Shown: one piece after another, positions 34,409-43,050 of the stretch
How the letters are laid out: each line of letters starts with the position of its first letter
Numbering within the stretch: the stretch's first letter is position 1
Assembly (NCBI RefSeq): GCF_020025155.1
Contig: NZ_CP073751.1
Location: 2,917,167 to 2,981,166 of the forward strand
Direction: 5' to 3'
Source: Halopseudomonas nanhaiensis
GTDB lineage: Bacteria > Pseudomonadota > Gammaproteobacteria > Pseudomonadales > Pseudomonadaceae
Length of the DNA: 64,000 nucleotides
Made by a program: the position numbers and the translations under genes
Notes under the pieces: generated by a model
Told to the model about the DNA's origin: nothing
Seen by the model: only the letters and a program-made list of their open reading frames with translations
Databases searched by the model: none

Positions 34409-36918
34409 GTGCCGCTCCAGGTCATCGGCAGCAGGATGAAGGCGGCAAAACTCACCCAGTAGACCCAGACGCTGTAAACCCAGATCGGTAATACTACGAC
34501 CGGCTCGTACGGCAGCGTGCGATCAACGTAGCCGAACCGTACCCTGAGTGCCTGCAGTATGGTGGCCAGCGTCGACAGTCCACCATGCAGCAACAGGTAC
34601 CAGAGCATCACACTGAGCACCGAATCGTGTGCCAGGGTCGTGGGGGTCAGCGGCGCACGGATCGCTTCGTACAGAAGCCAGGCAAAATGCGCTACGCCCA
34701 GCGCGGCGGCCAACCAGAACAGCAGTCCCAGCGAGGCATCGTTACCCTTGCGCAGACGGTTCACAGCCCAGCCGAACACGCCGGCTCCCAGTGTCAATAG
34801 CACGCCACTGCCTACCAGCGAGATCAGACTGAGCGGTCCCTCTGCCGGGGTAGTCCAGAGCGGTGCGGAGGTCCACAGGTAGAACCAGCCGAACAGCAGT
34901 GAGGCGAACAGCGTTCCGTTGGCCAGCATGGTAACCAGCACGCCCCAGAGGCCGGGCCCGCTGAATGTTCGCGAATGCAGCGGAGGATCGGTGTGTTCCC
35001 AGTCCGGGGTTTTCGGGGCGGCGACCGGATGGGCCCCGTTATGCCAGCTCCAGCGAACCAGGCACAGCAATGCCAGCACCGCACCGGCCAGCGCCACCCA
35101 GTAGTACTTGGTCAGCAGGCCGAGGCAAACCACACCGATCATTGATGCCGCCTGCAGCGGAATCCAGGAGTTGGTCGGCAGGTGGATTACTTCCCGGATC
35201 TCGCCGGTGACCGCATCGGAGCCGTACAACTCGCGGCGGCCATGGCCGATCTCCGGTAGGCCGTGCTCGCCATTGGCGATGGTTTTCGGCAAATCGGGAT
35301 TTTCCCAGAGCGGATGGCGCGACGTAATCTCCGGCAGGCTAGCGAAGTTGTAGGTGGTCACCGGCATCTCCACCGCCCATTCCAGGCTGTCGGCGTTCCA
35401 CGGGTTCTGCTCGGCCTTGCGGCCGAAGCGGAAGTGCAGCGCGATATCCACGATGATCACCGCTACGCCCATCGCCATGATGAAGCCGCCGATGGAGGAG
35501 ACCATGTTCATCCACTCCCAGCCCAGCCCGGCCTCGTAGGTGTAGACCCTGCGAGGCATGCCGAACAGGCCGGTGAGGTGCATGATCAGAAAGGTCAGAT
35601 TGAAGCCGATGAATACCAGCCAGAAGCCCCAGCGGCCGAGGATCTCTGACGGCATGCGCCCGGACACGTGAGGCAGCCAGTAGTAGAACCCGGCGATCAG
35701 CGGAAACAGCATCCCGCCGACCAGCACATAATGCATGTGCGCGACCACGAAATGCGTGTCGTGGACCTGCCAGTCGAACGGCACCAGCGCGAGCATCACG
35801 CCAGTGAGGCCACCGCAAACGAAAATCAGCAGAAAGCCGATGATCCAGAGCATCGGCAGCTTGAACACCACCTTCCCGGTCCAGAGCGTGGCAATCCAGG
35901 CAAATATCTGGATGCCGGTAGGGATCGCCACGATCATGCTGGCGACCGAGAAGAACGCCAGTCCGAGCTTGGGAATACCCACCGTGAACATGTGGTGTAC
36001 CCATAGCCCGAAGCTGATGAAGCCGGTGATGATGATCGCCAGCACGATCCAGCGATACCCGACCAGTGTGCGCTGGGCGAAGACCGGCAGCAGCGTGGAG
36101 ACGATGCCCGCCGCCGGCAGGAAGATGATGTATACCTCCGGGTGACCGAACAGCCAGAACAGATGCTGCCAGAGCAGAGGGTCACCGCCACCGGCGACCT
36201 TGAAGAACACCAGATCAGCCGCGCGTTCCAGTTCGAGCAGGATGGAGCCGAGGATCAGCGGCGGAAAGCCGAAAATGATCATCAGCGCCATCGCCAGGAT
36301 GTACCAGCAGAAGATCGGCATCTGCCGCAACGACATGCCGTTGGTGCGTGTGCGCAGGATCGATACGACCAGCTCGACCCCCGCGCTGATGGCAGAAATC
36401 TCCACGAAGGTGATGCCCAGCAGCCAGAAGTCCGGCCCCCTCCCCGGCGAGTATTCACTGCTGCTCAGGGGGGTATACATGAACCAGCCGACCGCTGGTG
36501 CCATGTTCAGCAACATGCTCGACACCACGATGATGCCGCCGAACAGGTAGCAGTAGTAGCCCAGCGCGCTCAGTCGAGGAAACACCAGATCCCGGGCGCC
36601 GATCAGCTTGGGAATCAGGTACATCGCGCCGCCTTCCAGGATCGGGATGGCGAACAGGAACATCATCACCGTGCCATGCATGGTGAATACCTGGTTGTAC
36701 GCATTCGCACTGAGAATCTCCTGATCCGGCAGCGCCAGCTGCGTACGGATCAGCATCGCCAGCAGGCCACCAATCAGGAAGAACACCGTACCGGTGACGA
36801 TGAAACGCAGGCCGATGGTAGTGTGGTTCACCGCTGCCAGCTGGCCCCAGCCGGGCAGGTTGCCCCAGACCCGATCGAATTCTTCGCGCCGGTCTGAATG
36901 CTGTGGTGTGTCAGTCAT
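34405..36918 (-). CDS. Cytochrome c oxidase subunit I+III fusion
   Basis: This 837-residue protein fuses haem-copper oxidase subunit I (about residues 15-540) to subunit III (about 600-837). The cross-linked His-Tyr motif is HPEVY (His259, Glu261, Tyr263), so it is an A1-like enzyme; haem and CuB His residues are in VHHMFTVG and FVVAHMHYVLVGG. Asp110 (GARDLVF) matches the D-channel entrance. The usual K-channel Lys in PTGVKVF is Gln337 here (PTGIQIF), and the D-channel Asn residues are not conserved. It reduces oxygen and pumps or moves protons at the inner membrane. CoxB ends before and the small membrane gene overlaps by 4 bases. Confidence 0.93.
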   Translation of the reverse strand: MTDTPQHSDRREEFDRVWGNLPGWGQLAAVNHTTIGLRFIVTGTVFFLIGGLLAMLIRTQLALPDQEILSANAYNQVFTMHGTVMMFLFAIPILEGGAMYLIPKLIGARDLVFPRLSALGYYCYLFGGIIVVSSMLLNMAPAVGWFMYTPLSSSEYSPGRGPDFWLLGITFVEISAISAGVELVVSILRTRTNGMSLRQMPIFCWYILAMALMIIFGFPPLILGSILLELERAADLVFFKVAGGGDPLLWQHLFWLFGHPEVYIIFLPAAGIVSTLLPVFAQRTLVGYRWIVLAIIITGFISFGLWVHHMFTVGIPKLGLAFFSVASMIVAIPTGIQIFAWIATLWTGKVVFKLPMLWIIGFLLIFVCGGLTGVMLALVPFDWQVHDTHFVVAHMHYVLVGGMLFPLIAGFYYWLPHVSGRMPSEILGRWGFWLVFIGFNLTFLIMHLTGLFGMPRRVYTYEAGLGWEWMNMVSSIGGFIMAMGVAVIIVDIALHFRFGRKAEQNPWNADSLEWAVEMPVTTYNFASLPEITSRHPLWENPDLPKTIANGEHGLPEIGHGRRELYGSDAVTGEIREVIHLPTNSWIPLQAASMIGVVCLGLLTKYYWVALAGAVLALLCLVRWSWHNGAHPVAAPKTPDWEHTDPPLHSRTFSGPGLWGVLVTMLANGTLFASLLFGWFYLWTSAPLWTTPAEGPLSLISLVGSGVLLTLGAGVFGWAVNRLRKGNDASLGLLFWLAAALGVAHFAWLLYEAIRAPLTPTTLAHDSVLSVMLWYLLLHGGLSTLATILQALRVRFGYVDRTLPYEPVVVLPIWVYSVWVYWVSFAAFILLPMTWSGT

Positions 36919-37585
36919 CGGTCTGCCCGTCCTCTAGCCAGTTGTCGAACTCCTCCTGCGGCACTGCTTCGACGACGAATTTCATGTGGGTGTGATCGGT
37001 GCCGCAGAACTCGGCACAGTGACCGCGATACCGGCCGGGCTTGTCCGCCTGGATGCGCAGGGTGTTGACGTGTCCCGGGATCGCATCCATCTTCCCGGCG
37101 AGCCGCGGAACCCAGAACGAATGAACGACGTCGCGACTGCTCAGATGAACATCTATCGGAACCCCCACGGGGATCAGCATGTAATCTTCGAGGGTGTGGT
37201 CGGTCCCCGGATAAGTGGCCTCCCATGACCACTGCCTGGCGTTGACATGCACCGCGACCGCCTCGCCCGATTCTGGCGGCAACGGCAACATGACGCGGCC
37301 GACCGGTAGTCCAAACGCCAGAACCGCGGTGACACTGACGCTGGGCAGGACCAGGCCGCCCCAGAGGATCCAGCGGTTCTGGACCCGCTGCGCTTCCTCG
37401 TCGGAGATCTTACCGGGATCGCGCCTCATGCCGAGGAACCAGAGGATGATCACGCCGACATAAACCAGGGTGAAGAAGCCAAACATGCCCCACCAGAGCC
37501 ATGCTGCGCCCGTCGCCTGGGGACCGGCAGGATCGAGTGTGGAATAAGCGCCGCCACACGCTGTCAGAAGCATGCAGCAAGCCAT
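36911..37585 (-). CDS. coxB: Cytochrome c oxidase subunit II
   Basis: CoxB receives electrons from cytochrome c through the binuclear CuA centre. The CuA ligands are intact: VVHSFWVP and GHCAEFCGTDHTHMKF (Cys-x3-Cys-x3-His-x2-Met). Two membrane helices precede the cupredoxin domain. No haem-c domain follows, so the enzyme is aa3-like. The lipobox LTACGG is visible, but ATG 37585 leaves only nine residues before the Cys. The preceding codons encode a basic segment (AKRLGG) that would suit a signal peptide yet offer no ATG or GTG. The start is therefore uncertain. It overlaps the subunit I+III gene by 8 bases. Confidence 0.9.
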   Translation of the reverse strand: MACCMLLTACGGAYSTLDPAGPQATGAAWLWWGMFGFFTLVYVGVIILWFLGMRRDPGKISDEEAQRVQNRWILWGGLVLPSVSVTAVLAFGLPVGRVMLPLPPESGEAVAVHVNARQWSWEATYPGTDHTLEDYMLIPVGVPIDVHLSSRDVVHSFWVPRLAGKMDAIPGHVNTLRIQADKPGRYRGHCAEFCGTDHTHMKFVVEAVPQEEFDNWLEDGQTDD

Positions 37586-37660
37586 CAACGAAATGCCGCC
37601 CAGGCGTTTTGCTAGAGTTACCGGAGCGCGCAGGCGCGCCCAGACACGACGAGGCGTACG

Positions 37661-38140
37661 ATGATCCGAGGCACGATCAAGAGCAAGATGTCCATAATGG
37701 GCCACCCTATCCACCCGATGCTGATCCATTTTCCGGTGGCAGCCATGATCGGCGTGCTCTGCACCGATCTGGCGTACGTCTTCACGCTGGACGAATTCTG
37801 GGCCCGGGCCAGCGTCTGGCTGGCGGGCATCGGCGCGGTCGGTGGACTGATATCGGGCGGCGTGGGCCTGATGGACCTGATCAGCGTGCCGGAAATTCGC
37901 CGGCTGGTAACCGCCTGGTGCCATGCCATCATGGCCGTCACGCTGTTGTCGCTGGCGACCCTGAACTGGCTGCTGCGTATCGTCGAGGGCGGTCCTGACG
38001 TGCTGCCCTGGGGCGTTTACCTGTCGCTGCTCAACGGCGTGATGATCTCCATCACCAGCATGCTCGGCGGGCAACTGGTCTACGACCACGCCATTGGCGT
38101 GTCCCAGGAAAAGATCAAGGAGCGCCGCGCGGAGCTGTAA
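37661..38140 (+). CDS. DUF2231 membrane protein
   Basis: This 159-residue protein has the DUF2231 signature: MGHPIHPMLIHFPVAAMIG at the N-terminus and four membrane helices, with a conserved His in TAWCHAIMAVT. Related proteins often sit near oxidase or haem-protein genes; function is unknown. It is divergent from coxB, and the 75-base gap must contain both promoters. It is convergent with the CopD/HemJ-like gene 32 bases away. Confidence 0.85.
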   Translation: MIRGTIKSKMSIMGHPIHPMLIHFPVAAMIGVLCTDLAYVFTLDEFWARASVWLAGIGAVGGLISGGVGLMDLISVPEIRRLVTAWCHAIMAVTLLSLATLNWLLRIVEGGPDVLPWGVYLSLLNGVMISITSMLGGQLVYDHAIGVSQEKIKERRAEL

Positions 38141-38172
38141 CACGCGGGCGCGCCCAGCATGCCCCCAGCCGG

Positions 38173-38607
38173 TCACAGCAGCTGCTCCATGTCCGGCTTG
38201 GCGAGCACCAGCCAGAAGATCGCGCACATCAGCAGCGCGACCACCAACATCAGAAAACGGCACCAGCCGACGACTGATTTGCCGTTATCGGTCTCCGATC
38301 TCAGAATCATCAACCCCACCAGGGTGTGACAGACCGCCAAGGCGGCAACCAGCGTCAGCTTGGCGATCAGCCACGTATCGACGGTCTGGTTGACGATGAA
38401 CACCCAGGTGCCGGCGATGATCGCCACCAGTGCGGCCGGCGTAGCGATGTGGGTAAACATGAAACGCGGGATGGAGTCGAATCGATCCCTCGGTTCGTAC
38501 ACCAGGCTCTTATGAGTAATGCTGCCTATGATCAGCGTCGGGAGATAGAAAAGCGATGCCGTCCAGATCAGCATGGCAGCGATGTGCGGCACCAGGAACC
38601 AGAGCAT
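38173..38607 (-). CDS. CopD/HemJ-like four-helix membrane protein
   Basis: This 144-residue protein has four membrane segments. The N-terminal block WFLVPHIAAMLIWTASLFYL resembles HemJ (protoporphyrinogen oxidase) and the CopD superfamily, with His8 in the conserved position. The block RFMFTHIATPAALVAIIAG carries a second His. It is short of HemJ's full set of motifs, so 'CopD-family' is the safer name. GAGG lies 12 bases before the ATG. Position beside the oxidase operon and DUF2231 suggests a role in copper or haem handling. Confidence 0.75.
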   Translation of the reverse strand: MLWFLVPHIAAMLIWTASLFYLPTLIIGSITHKSLVYEPRDRFDSIPRFMFTHIATPAALVAIIAGTWVFIVNQTVDTWLIAKLTLVAALAVCHTLVGLMILRSETDNGKSVVGWCRFLMLVVALLMCAIFWLVLAKPDMEQLL

Positions 38608-38643
38608 CCGGCGGGGTTTCCTCTTACAGCTGGGATGGGCGAA

Positions 38644-39228
38644 TCACAGTATGTTGACAACGACGAACGTGAAAGTTGCGCCAAAGACCAAAAGCGCCAG
38701 CAGCACCAGCAGCCCATCGTGCACCACCAACGCCAGCCCCAGAGCCAGTAATGCCAGGCCTGCCGCCGACGACGAAAAAGGCACCAACTCCATGAACGGC
38801 ATGCACAGGCCGATGACCACGCACACCGCGGCTACCCCGTAACTGGCGCCGTTGTGTACGAGGAAGGTCAGCCGTGGCTTGAGCACCTTGTCTATGCCCC
38901 GGGCCGGCTTGCTGAGCCAGCTCAGCGCCTTTTCCAGCTTGCCGTGTTCGACCGAGCGGTCGAGGATGAAATGCGGCAACCAGAACTGCTTTCGGCCCAG
39001 CAGCATTTGTCCCGCAACGAGCAACACGAACGACGCCATGAAGAACGACATCCCGGGCACGCCGCTCAACGGGGAAAACAGCGTAATACCGATCAGCATC
39101 AACAGCGGGCCGAAGGACCGGCTTCCAATCGACTCGACCACCATACCGATCGACACTTCCTGGTTGTCATGCGCCAGCTGACCGATGCGGTCGAGCAGTT
39201 CTTCGAGGTTGTGTAACGGCTGGTTCAT
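38644..39228 (-). CDS. Exopolysaccharide synthesis protein ExoD family
   Basis: This 194-residue protein matches the ExoD family: an N-terminal soluble stretch (EELLDRIGQLAHDNQEVSIG), then GSRSFGPLLMLIGITLFSPLSGVPGMSF and three to four membrane helices at the C-terminus. ExoD was first linked to exopolysaccharide production and alkaline tolerance in rhizobia; its reaction is unknown. It stands alone on the minus strand, 36 bases from the CopD-like gene and 102 bases after the thrC terminator, so it has its own promoter. Confidence 0.85.
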   Translation of the reverse strand: MNQPLHNLEELLDRIGQLAHDNQEVSIGMVVESIGSRSFGPLLMLIGITLFSPLSGVPGMSFFMASFVLLVAGQMLLGRKQFWLPHFILDRSVEHGKLEKALSWLSKPARGIDKVLKPRLTFLVHNGASYGVAAVCVVIGLCMPFMELVPFSSSAAGLALLALGLALVVHDGLLVLLALLVFGATFTFVVVNIL

Positions 39229-39330
39229 CGAACGTCCCTTGGCTGATCCGGCGCCCCCTTGAGGCGGTCTCTAGGGGCTTGGAGGCGTGTGGTTCCGGGA
39301 AGTTCTCCGACGCACCCTGTTCAACGGGCA

Positions 39331-39356
39331 TAAAAAAGCCCGGCAGGTGCCGGGCT
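39331..39356 (-). terminator. Intrinsic terminator of thrC
   Basis: On the minus strand a 9-bp perfect stem (agcccggca / tgccgggct) is followed directly by TTTTTTA, 22 bases after the thrC stop. Confidence 0.88.
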
Positions 39357-39377
39357 CGGAGGGCGTACCGCGCAGTA

Positions 39378-40787
39378 TCAGAGCGGCTTGCCGCGATTGC
39401 CATGTGCGGCGACGAACTGCTGCACGTCACGCAGGTGGTTTGGCAAGACGGTGCAACGTTCGTCGCGCTCGAACAGATCCGCCAGGTGCACCGGCAGTTC
39501 GGGTTTCTCGTCAACGGCCGAGCGGAGCACCGCTTCCGGAAACTTGACCGGGTGCGCCGTGCCCAGCGTGATCATCGGCAGGCTCATGGAGCGACGGCAT
39601 TCGCGCGCGGCACGCACGCCAATGGCCGTGTGCGGATCGAGCAACTCACCGCACTCGGCATAGACCTTGGCGATGGTGTCGCAGGTCGCCTGGTCATCAA
39701 CTGCCAGCGAATCGAACAGACGGCGCGCTTCGGTCCAGCGCTCGCTTTCCACCGATAGCTTGCCGGTCTCGCGGAAGTCCGCCATGAGCTGGGCTACCGC
39801 CGGACCGTTGCGACCATGCAGGTCGAACAGCAGACGCTCGAAGTTGGACGACACCATGATGTCCATCGACGGCGACAGCGAAGCGTGCAAGGTGTCCTTG
39901 TCGTACTGGTTGCCGCTCATGAAGCGATGCAGGATGTCGTTGCGATTGGTCGCAACGATCAGCTGACTGATCGGCAGACCCATGTTGCGCGCCAGATAGC
40001 CGGCGAAGATGTCGCCGAAGTTGCCGGTCGGCACGGAGAACGCCATTGACCGCGCCGGAGCACCCAACTGCAGCGCTGCATGGAAGTAGTAGACGATCTG
40101 CGCCATGATGCGCGCCCAGTTGATCGAGTTGACTGCTACCAGACGGGTGCCCTTGAGGAAGCCCTGATCGGCAAAGCTGGCCTTGACCATCTCCTGGCAG
40201 TCATCGAAGTTGCCTTCGATCGCAATGTTGTGGATGTTGTCACCCAGGATGGTGGTCATCTGGCGACGCTGCACCTCCGAGACCCGCTGGTGCGGATGGA
40301 GAATGAAGATGTCCACGTTCTCGCAGCGGCGGCAGCCTTCGATGGCAGCCGAGCCGGTATCTCCCGAGGTGGCGCCCATGATCACAACCCGCTCGCCGCG
40401 CTTGATCAGAAAATAGTCGAGCAGCCGGCCCAGGAGCTGCAGGGCGAAGTCCTTGAAGGCCAGGGTCGGGCCGTGGAACAGTTCCAGCACCCACTCATTT
40501 GCCCCGAGCTGACGCAGCGGTGCAACCGCCTTGTGCTCGAACACCGCGTAGGTGTCGGCAAGAATCTGTTTGAAATCGGCATCCGGAATGCTGCCGGAAA
40601 CGAAGGGACGCATCACGTGGAAGGCCAGCTCGTGATAGGGCAAGCCGGCCCAAGACGCGATCTCCTCCTGGGTGAAGCGCGGCAGATTCTCCGGTACGTA
40701 CAACCCACCATCGGTTGCCAGACCAGCCAGCAGCACGTCTTCGAAATTAAGGGCCGGTGCCTGGCCGCGAGTACTGATATAGCGCAT
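39378..40787 (-). CDS. thrC: Threonine synthase
   Basis: ThrC (469 residues) converts O-phosphohomoserine to threonine with pyridoxal phosphate. The PLP Lys is in GPTLAFKDFALQ, phosphate-binding residues in GATSGDTGSAAI, and the N-terminal RYISTRGQ block is typical of the long proteobacterial type. ATG 40787 starts the conserved MRYISTRG; an upstream in-frame ATG is unsupported. It lies 97 bases after hom on the same strand, separated by a hairpin repeat, and ends in a strong terminator. Confidence 0.96.
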   Translation of the reverse strand: MRYISTRGQAPALNFEDVLLAGLATDGGLYVPENLPRFTQEEIASWAGLPYHELAFHVMRPFVSGSIPDADFKQILADTYAVFEHKAVAPLRQLGANEWVLELFHGPTLAFKDFALQLLGRLLDYFLIKRGERVVIMGATSGDTGSAAIEGCRRCENVDIFILHPHQRVSEVQRRQMTTILGDNIHNIAIEGNFDDCQEMVKASFADQGFLKGTRLVAVNSINWARIMAQIVYYFHAALQLGAPARSMAFSVPTGNFGDIFAGYLARNMGLPISQLIVATNRNDILHRFMSGNQYDKDTLHASLSPSMDIMVSSNFERLLFDLHGRNGPAVAQLMADFRETGKLSVESERWTEARRLFDSLAVDDQATCDTIAKVYAECGELLDPHTAIGVRAARECRRSMSLPMITLGTAHPVKFPEAVLRSAVDEKPELPVHLADLFERDERCTVLPNHLRDVQQFVAAHGNRGKPL

Positions 40788-40807
40788 GTCGTCAAACCTT
40801 CGGTTTG

Positions 40808-40881
40808 AGCCGCAAGCTGCGAGCCACAAGCGGCAAGCTGTCCGGGTGGAGCTTGCCGCGTGCAGCGTGGCGCTTGCCGCT
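40808..40881 (-). repeat. REP-like hairpin between hom and thrC
   Basis: A perfect 10-bp inverted repeat, gcggcaagct at 40830-40839 and agcttgccgc at 40850-40859 with a 10-base loop, is flanked by further GCTTGC/GCAAGC copies. Such AGCTTGC-rich palindromes are common between pseudomonad genes. Here it could moderate thrC expression relative to hom. Confidence 0.65.
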
Positions 40882-40884
40882 GAG

Positions 40885-42189
40885 TTAGTTCAGTTGTTCC
40901 ACCCGGATCCGCATGACCGGACCGGCGATGTGATCCAGGGCTTCGAGTGCGGCGATGGCATCGTTCATGTGCTTCTCGAGCACGCGATGGGTCATGAGAA
41001 TGATCGGCACCAGTCCATCCTGTTCCTCGACTTCCTTCTGGATGATCGATTCGATGTTGATCCCGCGCTCGGACAGGATGGTCGCGACCTTGGCCAGCAC
41101 ACCCGGGCGGTCCTGGGCCTGCAGACGCAGATAGTAGGCGGTCTCGACCTCTTCCACCGGCAACACCGGCAGATCCGACAACAGGTCCGCCTGGAATGCC
41201 AGATGCGGAACACGGTTGTTCGGGTCGGTGGTCAGCGTGCGGACGACATCAATAATGTCAGCGACAACTGCTGACGCCGTGGGCTCGGCGCCGGCGCCGG
41301 CTCCGTAGTACAGGGTCGAGCCAACGGCGTCGCCATTGACCATGACCGCATTCATCACGCCATTGACGTTGGCGATCAGCCGGTCTGCGGGAATCAGCGT
41401 CGGGTGCACGCGCAGCTCGACGCCGTTGTCGGTGCGCCGCGCGATACCCAGATGCTTGATACGGTAGCCAAAGGCTTCAGCATAATTCACATCCGCGGTG
41501 GTCAGGCGGGTGATGCCCTCGGTGTAGGCGCGGTCGAACTGCAGGGGGATGCCGAAGGCAATGGACGCCAGAATGGTTAGCTTGTGCGCCGCGTCGGTAC
41601 CTTCCACGTCGAAGGTCGGATCGGCCTCGGCATAGCCCAGCGCCTGCGCCTCGGCGAGTACGTCTTCGAAGGTCCGGCCCTTCTCGCGCATCTCGGTGAG
41701 GATGAAATTACCGGTGCCGTTGATGATGCCGGCGACCCAGTCGATCTGGTTGGCAGCCAGGCCTTCGCGCAACGCCTTGATGATCGGGATACCGCCGGCA
41801 ACGGACGCCTCGAAGGCGACCACTACGCCCTTCTCCACCGCAGCGCGGAAGATCTCGTTGCCATGTACGGCGATCAGTGCCTTGTTCGCGGTCACCACAT
41901 ACTTGCCGTTGGCGATCGCCTGCATCACCACGTCCTTGGCCACCCCGGAGCCACCGATCAGCTCGACGATGATGTCGATTTCGGGGTTGTTGACCACTTC
42001 GAACACGTCATCGGTGACAACCGTTGAACCCAGGTCGCAGGTTGGGTTGACATGGCGTGCGGCAATCTGCGCAACCTCAATGCCGCGCCCGGCGCGGCGG
42101 GCAATTTCAGCGGCGTTGCGCTGCAGGACATTGAACGTGCCACCGCCTACGGTGCCCAACCCACATATTCCAACTTTGACCGGTTTCAA
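40885..42189 (-). CDS. hom: Homoserine dehydrogenase
   Basis: Hom (434 residues from TTG 42189) reduces aspartate semialdehyde to homoserine, feeding threonine and methionine synthesis. The NAD(P) motif is VGICGLGTVGGG. The catalytic block VAGIINGTGNFILTEM and a C-terminal ACT domain (LRLQAQDRPGVLAKVATILS), which gives threonine feedback, are intact. I chose TTG because GGGGG lies about six bases upstream and it gives the 434-residue KPVKVGICG start of other pseudomonads; an ATG 13 codons upstream has a poor site. It precedes thrC in the same operon. Confidence 0.94.
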   Translation of the reverse strand: MKPVKVGICGLGTVGGGTFNVLQRNAAEIARRAGRGIEVAQIAARHVNPTCDLGSTVVTDDVFEVVNNPEIDIIVELIGGSGVAKDVVMQAIANGKYVVTANKALIAVHGNEIFRAAVEKGVVVAFEASVAGGIPIIKALREGLAANQIDWVAGIINGTGNFILTEMREKGRTFEDVLAEAQALGYAEADPTFDVEGTDAAHKLTILASIAFGIPLQFDRAYTEGITRLTTADVNYAEAFGYRIKHLGIARRTDNGVELRVHPTLIPADRLIANVNGVMNAVMVNGDAVGSTLYYGAGAGAEPTASAVVADIIDVVRTLTTDPNNRVPHLAFQADLLSDLPVLPVEEVETAYYLRLQAQDRPGVLAKVATILSERGINIESIIQKEVEEQDGLVPIILMTHRVLEKHMNDAIAALEALDHIAGPVMRIRVEQLN

Positions 42190-42276
42190 CCTAGCCCCCA
42201 CTCGTTTCGTTGCTGTTAGTCTCGCCACCGGCGGTTCCGCTTGCGCCGGGGCGTTTTATGTCGCCGGATTCGGCGA

Positions 42277-43002
42277 TTATTCGTACGCCATGGCTTCGGC
42301 AGCAAGTACCTCGGCCGGCTTGTACCCCGGCAGCATGATGCCGTTGGCCAGGAAGATCGCCGGCGTACCCTGTACACCGAGCTTCTGGCCGAGCTCGAAC
42401 TGCTTAGCCACCGGATCATCGCACTTGGCAGACTTGACCGACTTGCCCTGCTTGGCGCGGGTCATGGCAGTCTGCTTGTCGTCGGCACACCAGATCGACT
42501 GCATCGTGTCGGCAACCGGGTTGCCCATCCCCGAGCGCGGAAAGGCCGCATAGCGCACCTCGATACCCAACTCGTTGAGCTCCTCGATCTCGCTATGCAG
42601 CTTGCGGCAATAGCCGCAGTCGACGTCCGTGAATACCGTCACATGGGTCTTCGGCTTGTCCGGCGCAAAAATGACCAGCTCTTCCTGTGGAATCGCGTCT
42701 ATCGCCTGTTTGGTTCCGCGCGCCTCGGCTTCAGCGGCAGCGGTCAGGTTGCGCGGCTGCTCGGTCGACACGTCGAACAGCGAGCCCTGCATCATGTACT
42801 TGCCATCGTCGCTGGCATACAGCACGCGGCCATTTTCCAGTTCGACCTGGTACAGCCCGGCGATCGGCGTCTGACTGACAGCGGACACCTTGGCGGGAAA
42901 CTGCAACCGATCGAGCGTCTGCTGGATAGCTTGCTCGGGGTCTGCCGAAGCGTTCATGGCGGCCAGCGCCAGAGCGCAGCCTGCTAAGCGTTTGAACAGC
43001 AT
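42277..43002 (-). CDS. dsbC: Thiol:disulfide interchange protein DsbC
   Basis: DsbC (241 residues) is a periplasmic disulfide isomerase. A signal peptide (FKRLAGCALALAAMNASA) is followed by an N-terminal dimerisation domain and a thioredoxin fold with active site CGYC in FTDVDCGYCRKLH. The cis-Pro is in VQGTPAIFLANG. A second Cys pair (IWCADD, AKCDDP) is the structural disulfide of the family. AGGAGG lies nine bases before ATG 43002. The order xerD-dsbC-hom-thrC is conserved in pseudomonads; gaps of 48-87 bases allow cotranscription. Confidence 0.95.
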   Translation of the reverse strand: MLFKRLAGCALALAAMNASADPEQAIQQTLDRLQFPAKVSAVSQTPIAGLYQVELENGRVLYASDDGKYMMQGSLFDVSTEQPRNLTAAAEAEARGTKQAIDAIPQEELVIFAPDKPKTHVTVFTDVDCGYCRKLHSEIEELNELGIEVRYAAFPRSGMGNPVADTMQSIWCADDKQTAMTRAKQGKSVKSAKCDDPVAKQFELGQKLGVQGTPAIFLANGIMLPGYKPAEVLAAEAMAYE

Positions 43003-43050
43003 GATTCGGTTCCTCCTGAAGACGCGCAAGCTTAGCATGAAACCTGCGCC

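Noticed and set aside
42261-42276. Hairpin tcgccg/cggcga after dsbC as a terminator
   Set aside because: Stem of only 6 bp and no T-run on the minus strand; conserved order suggests read-through to hom.
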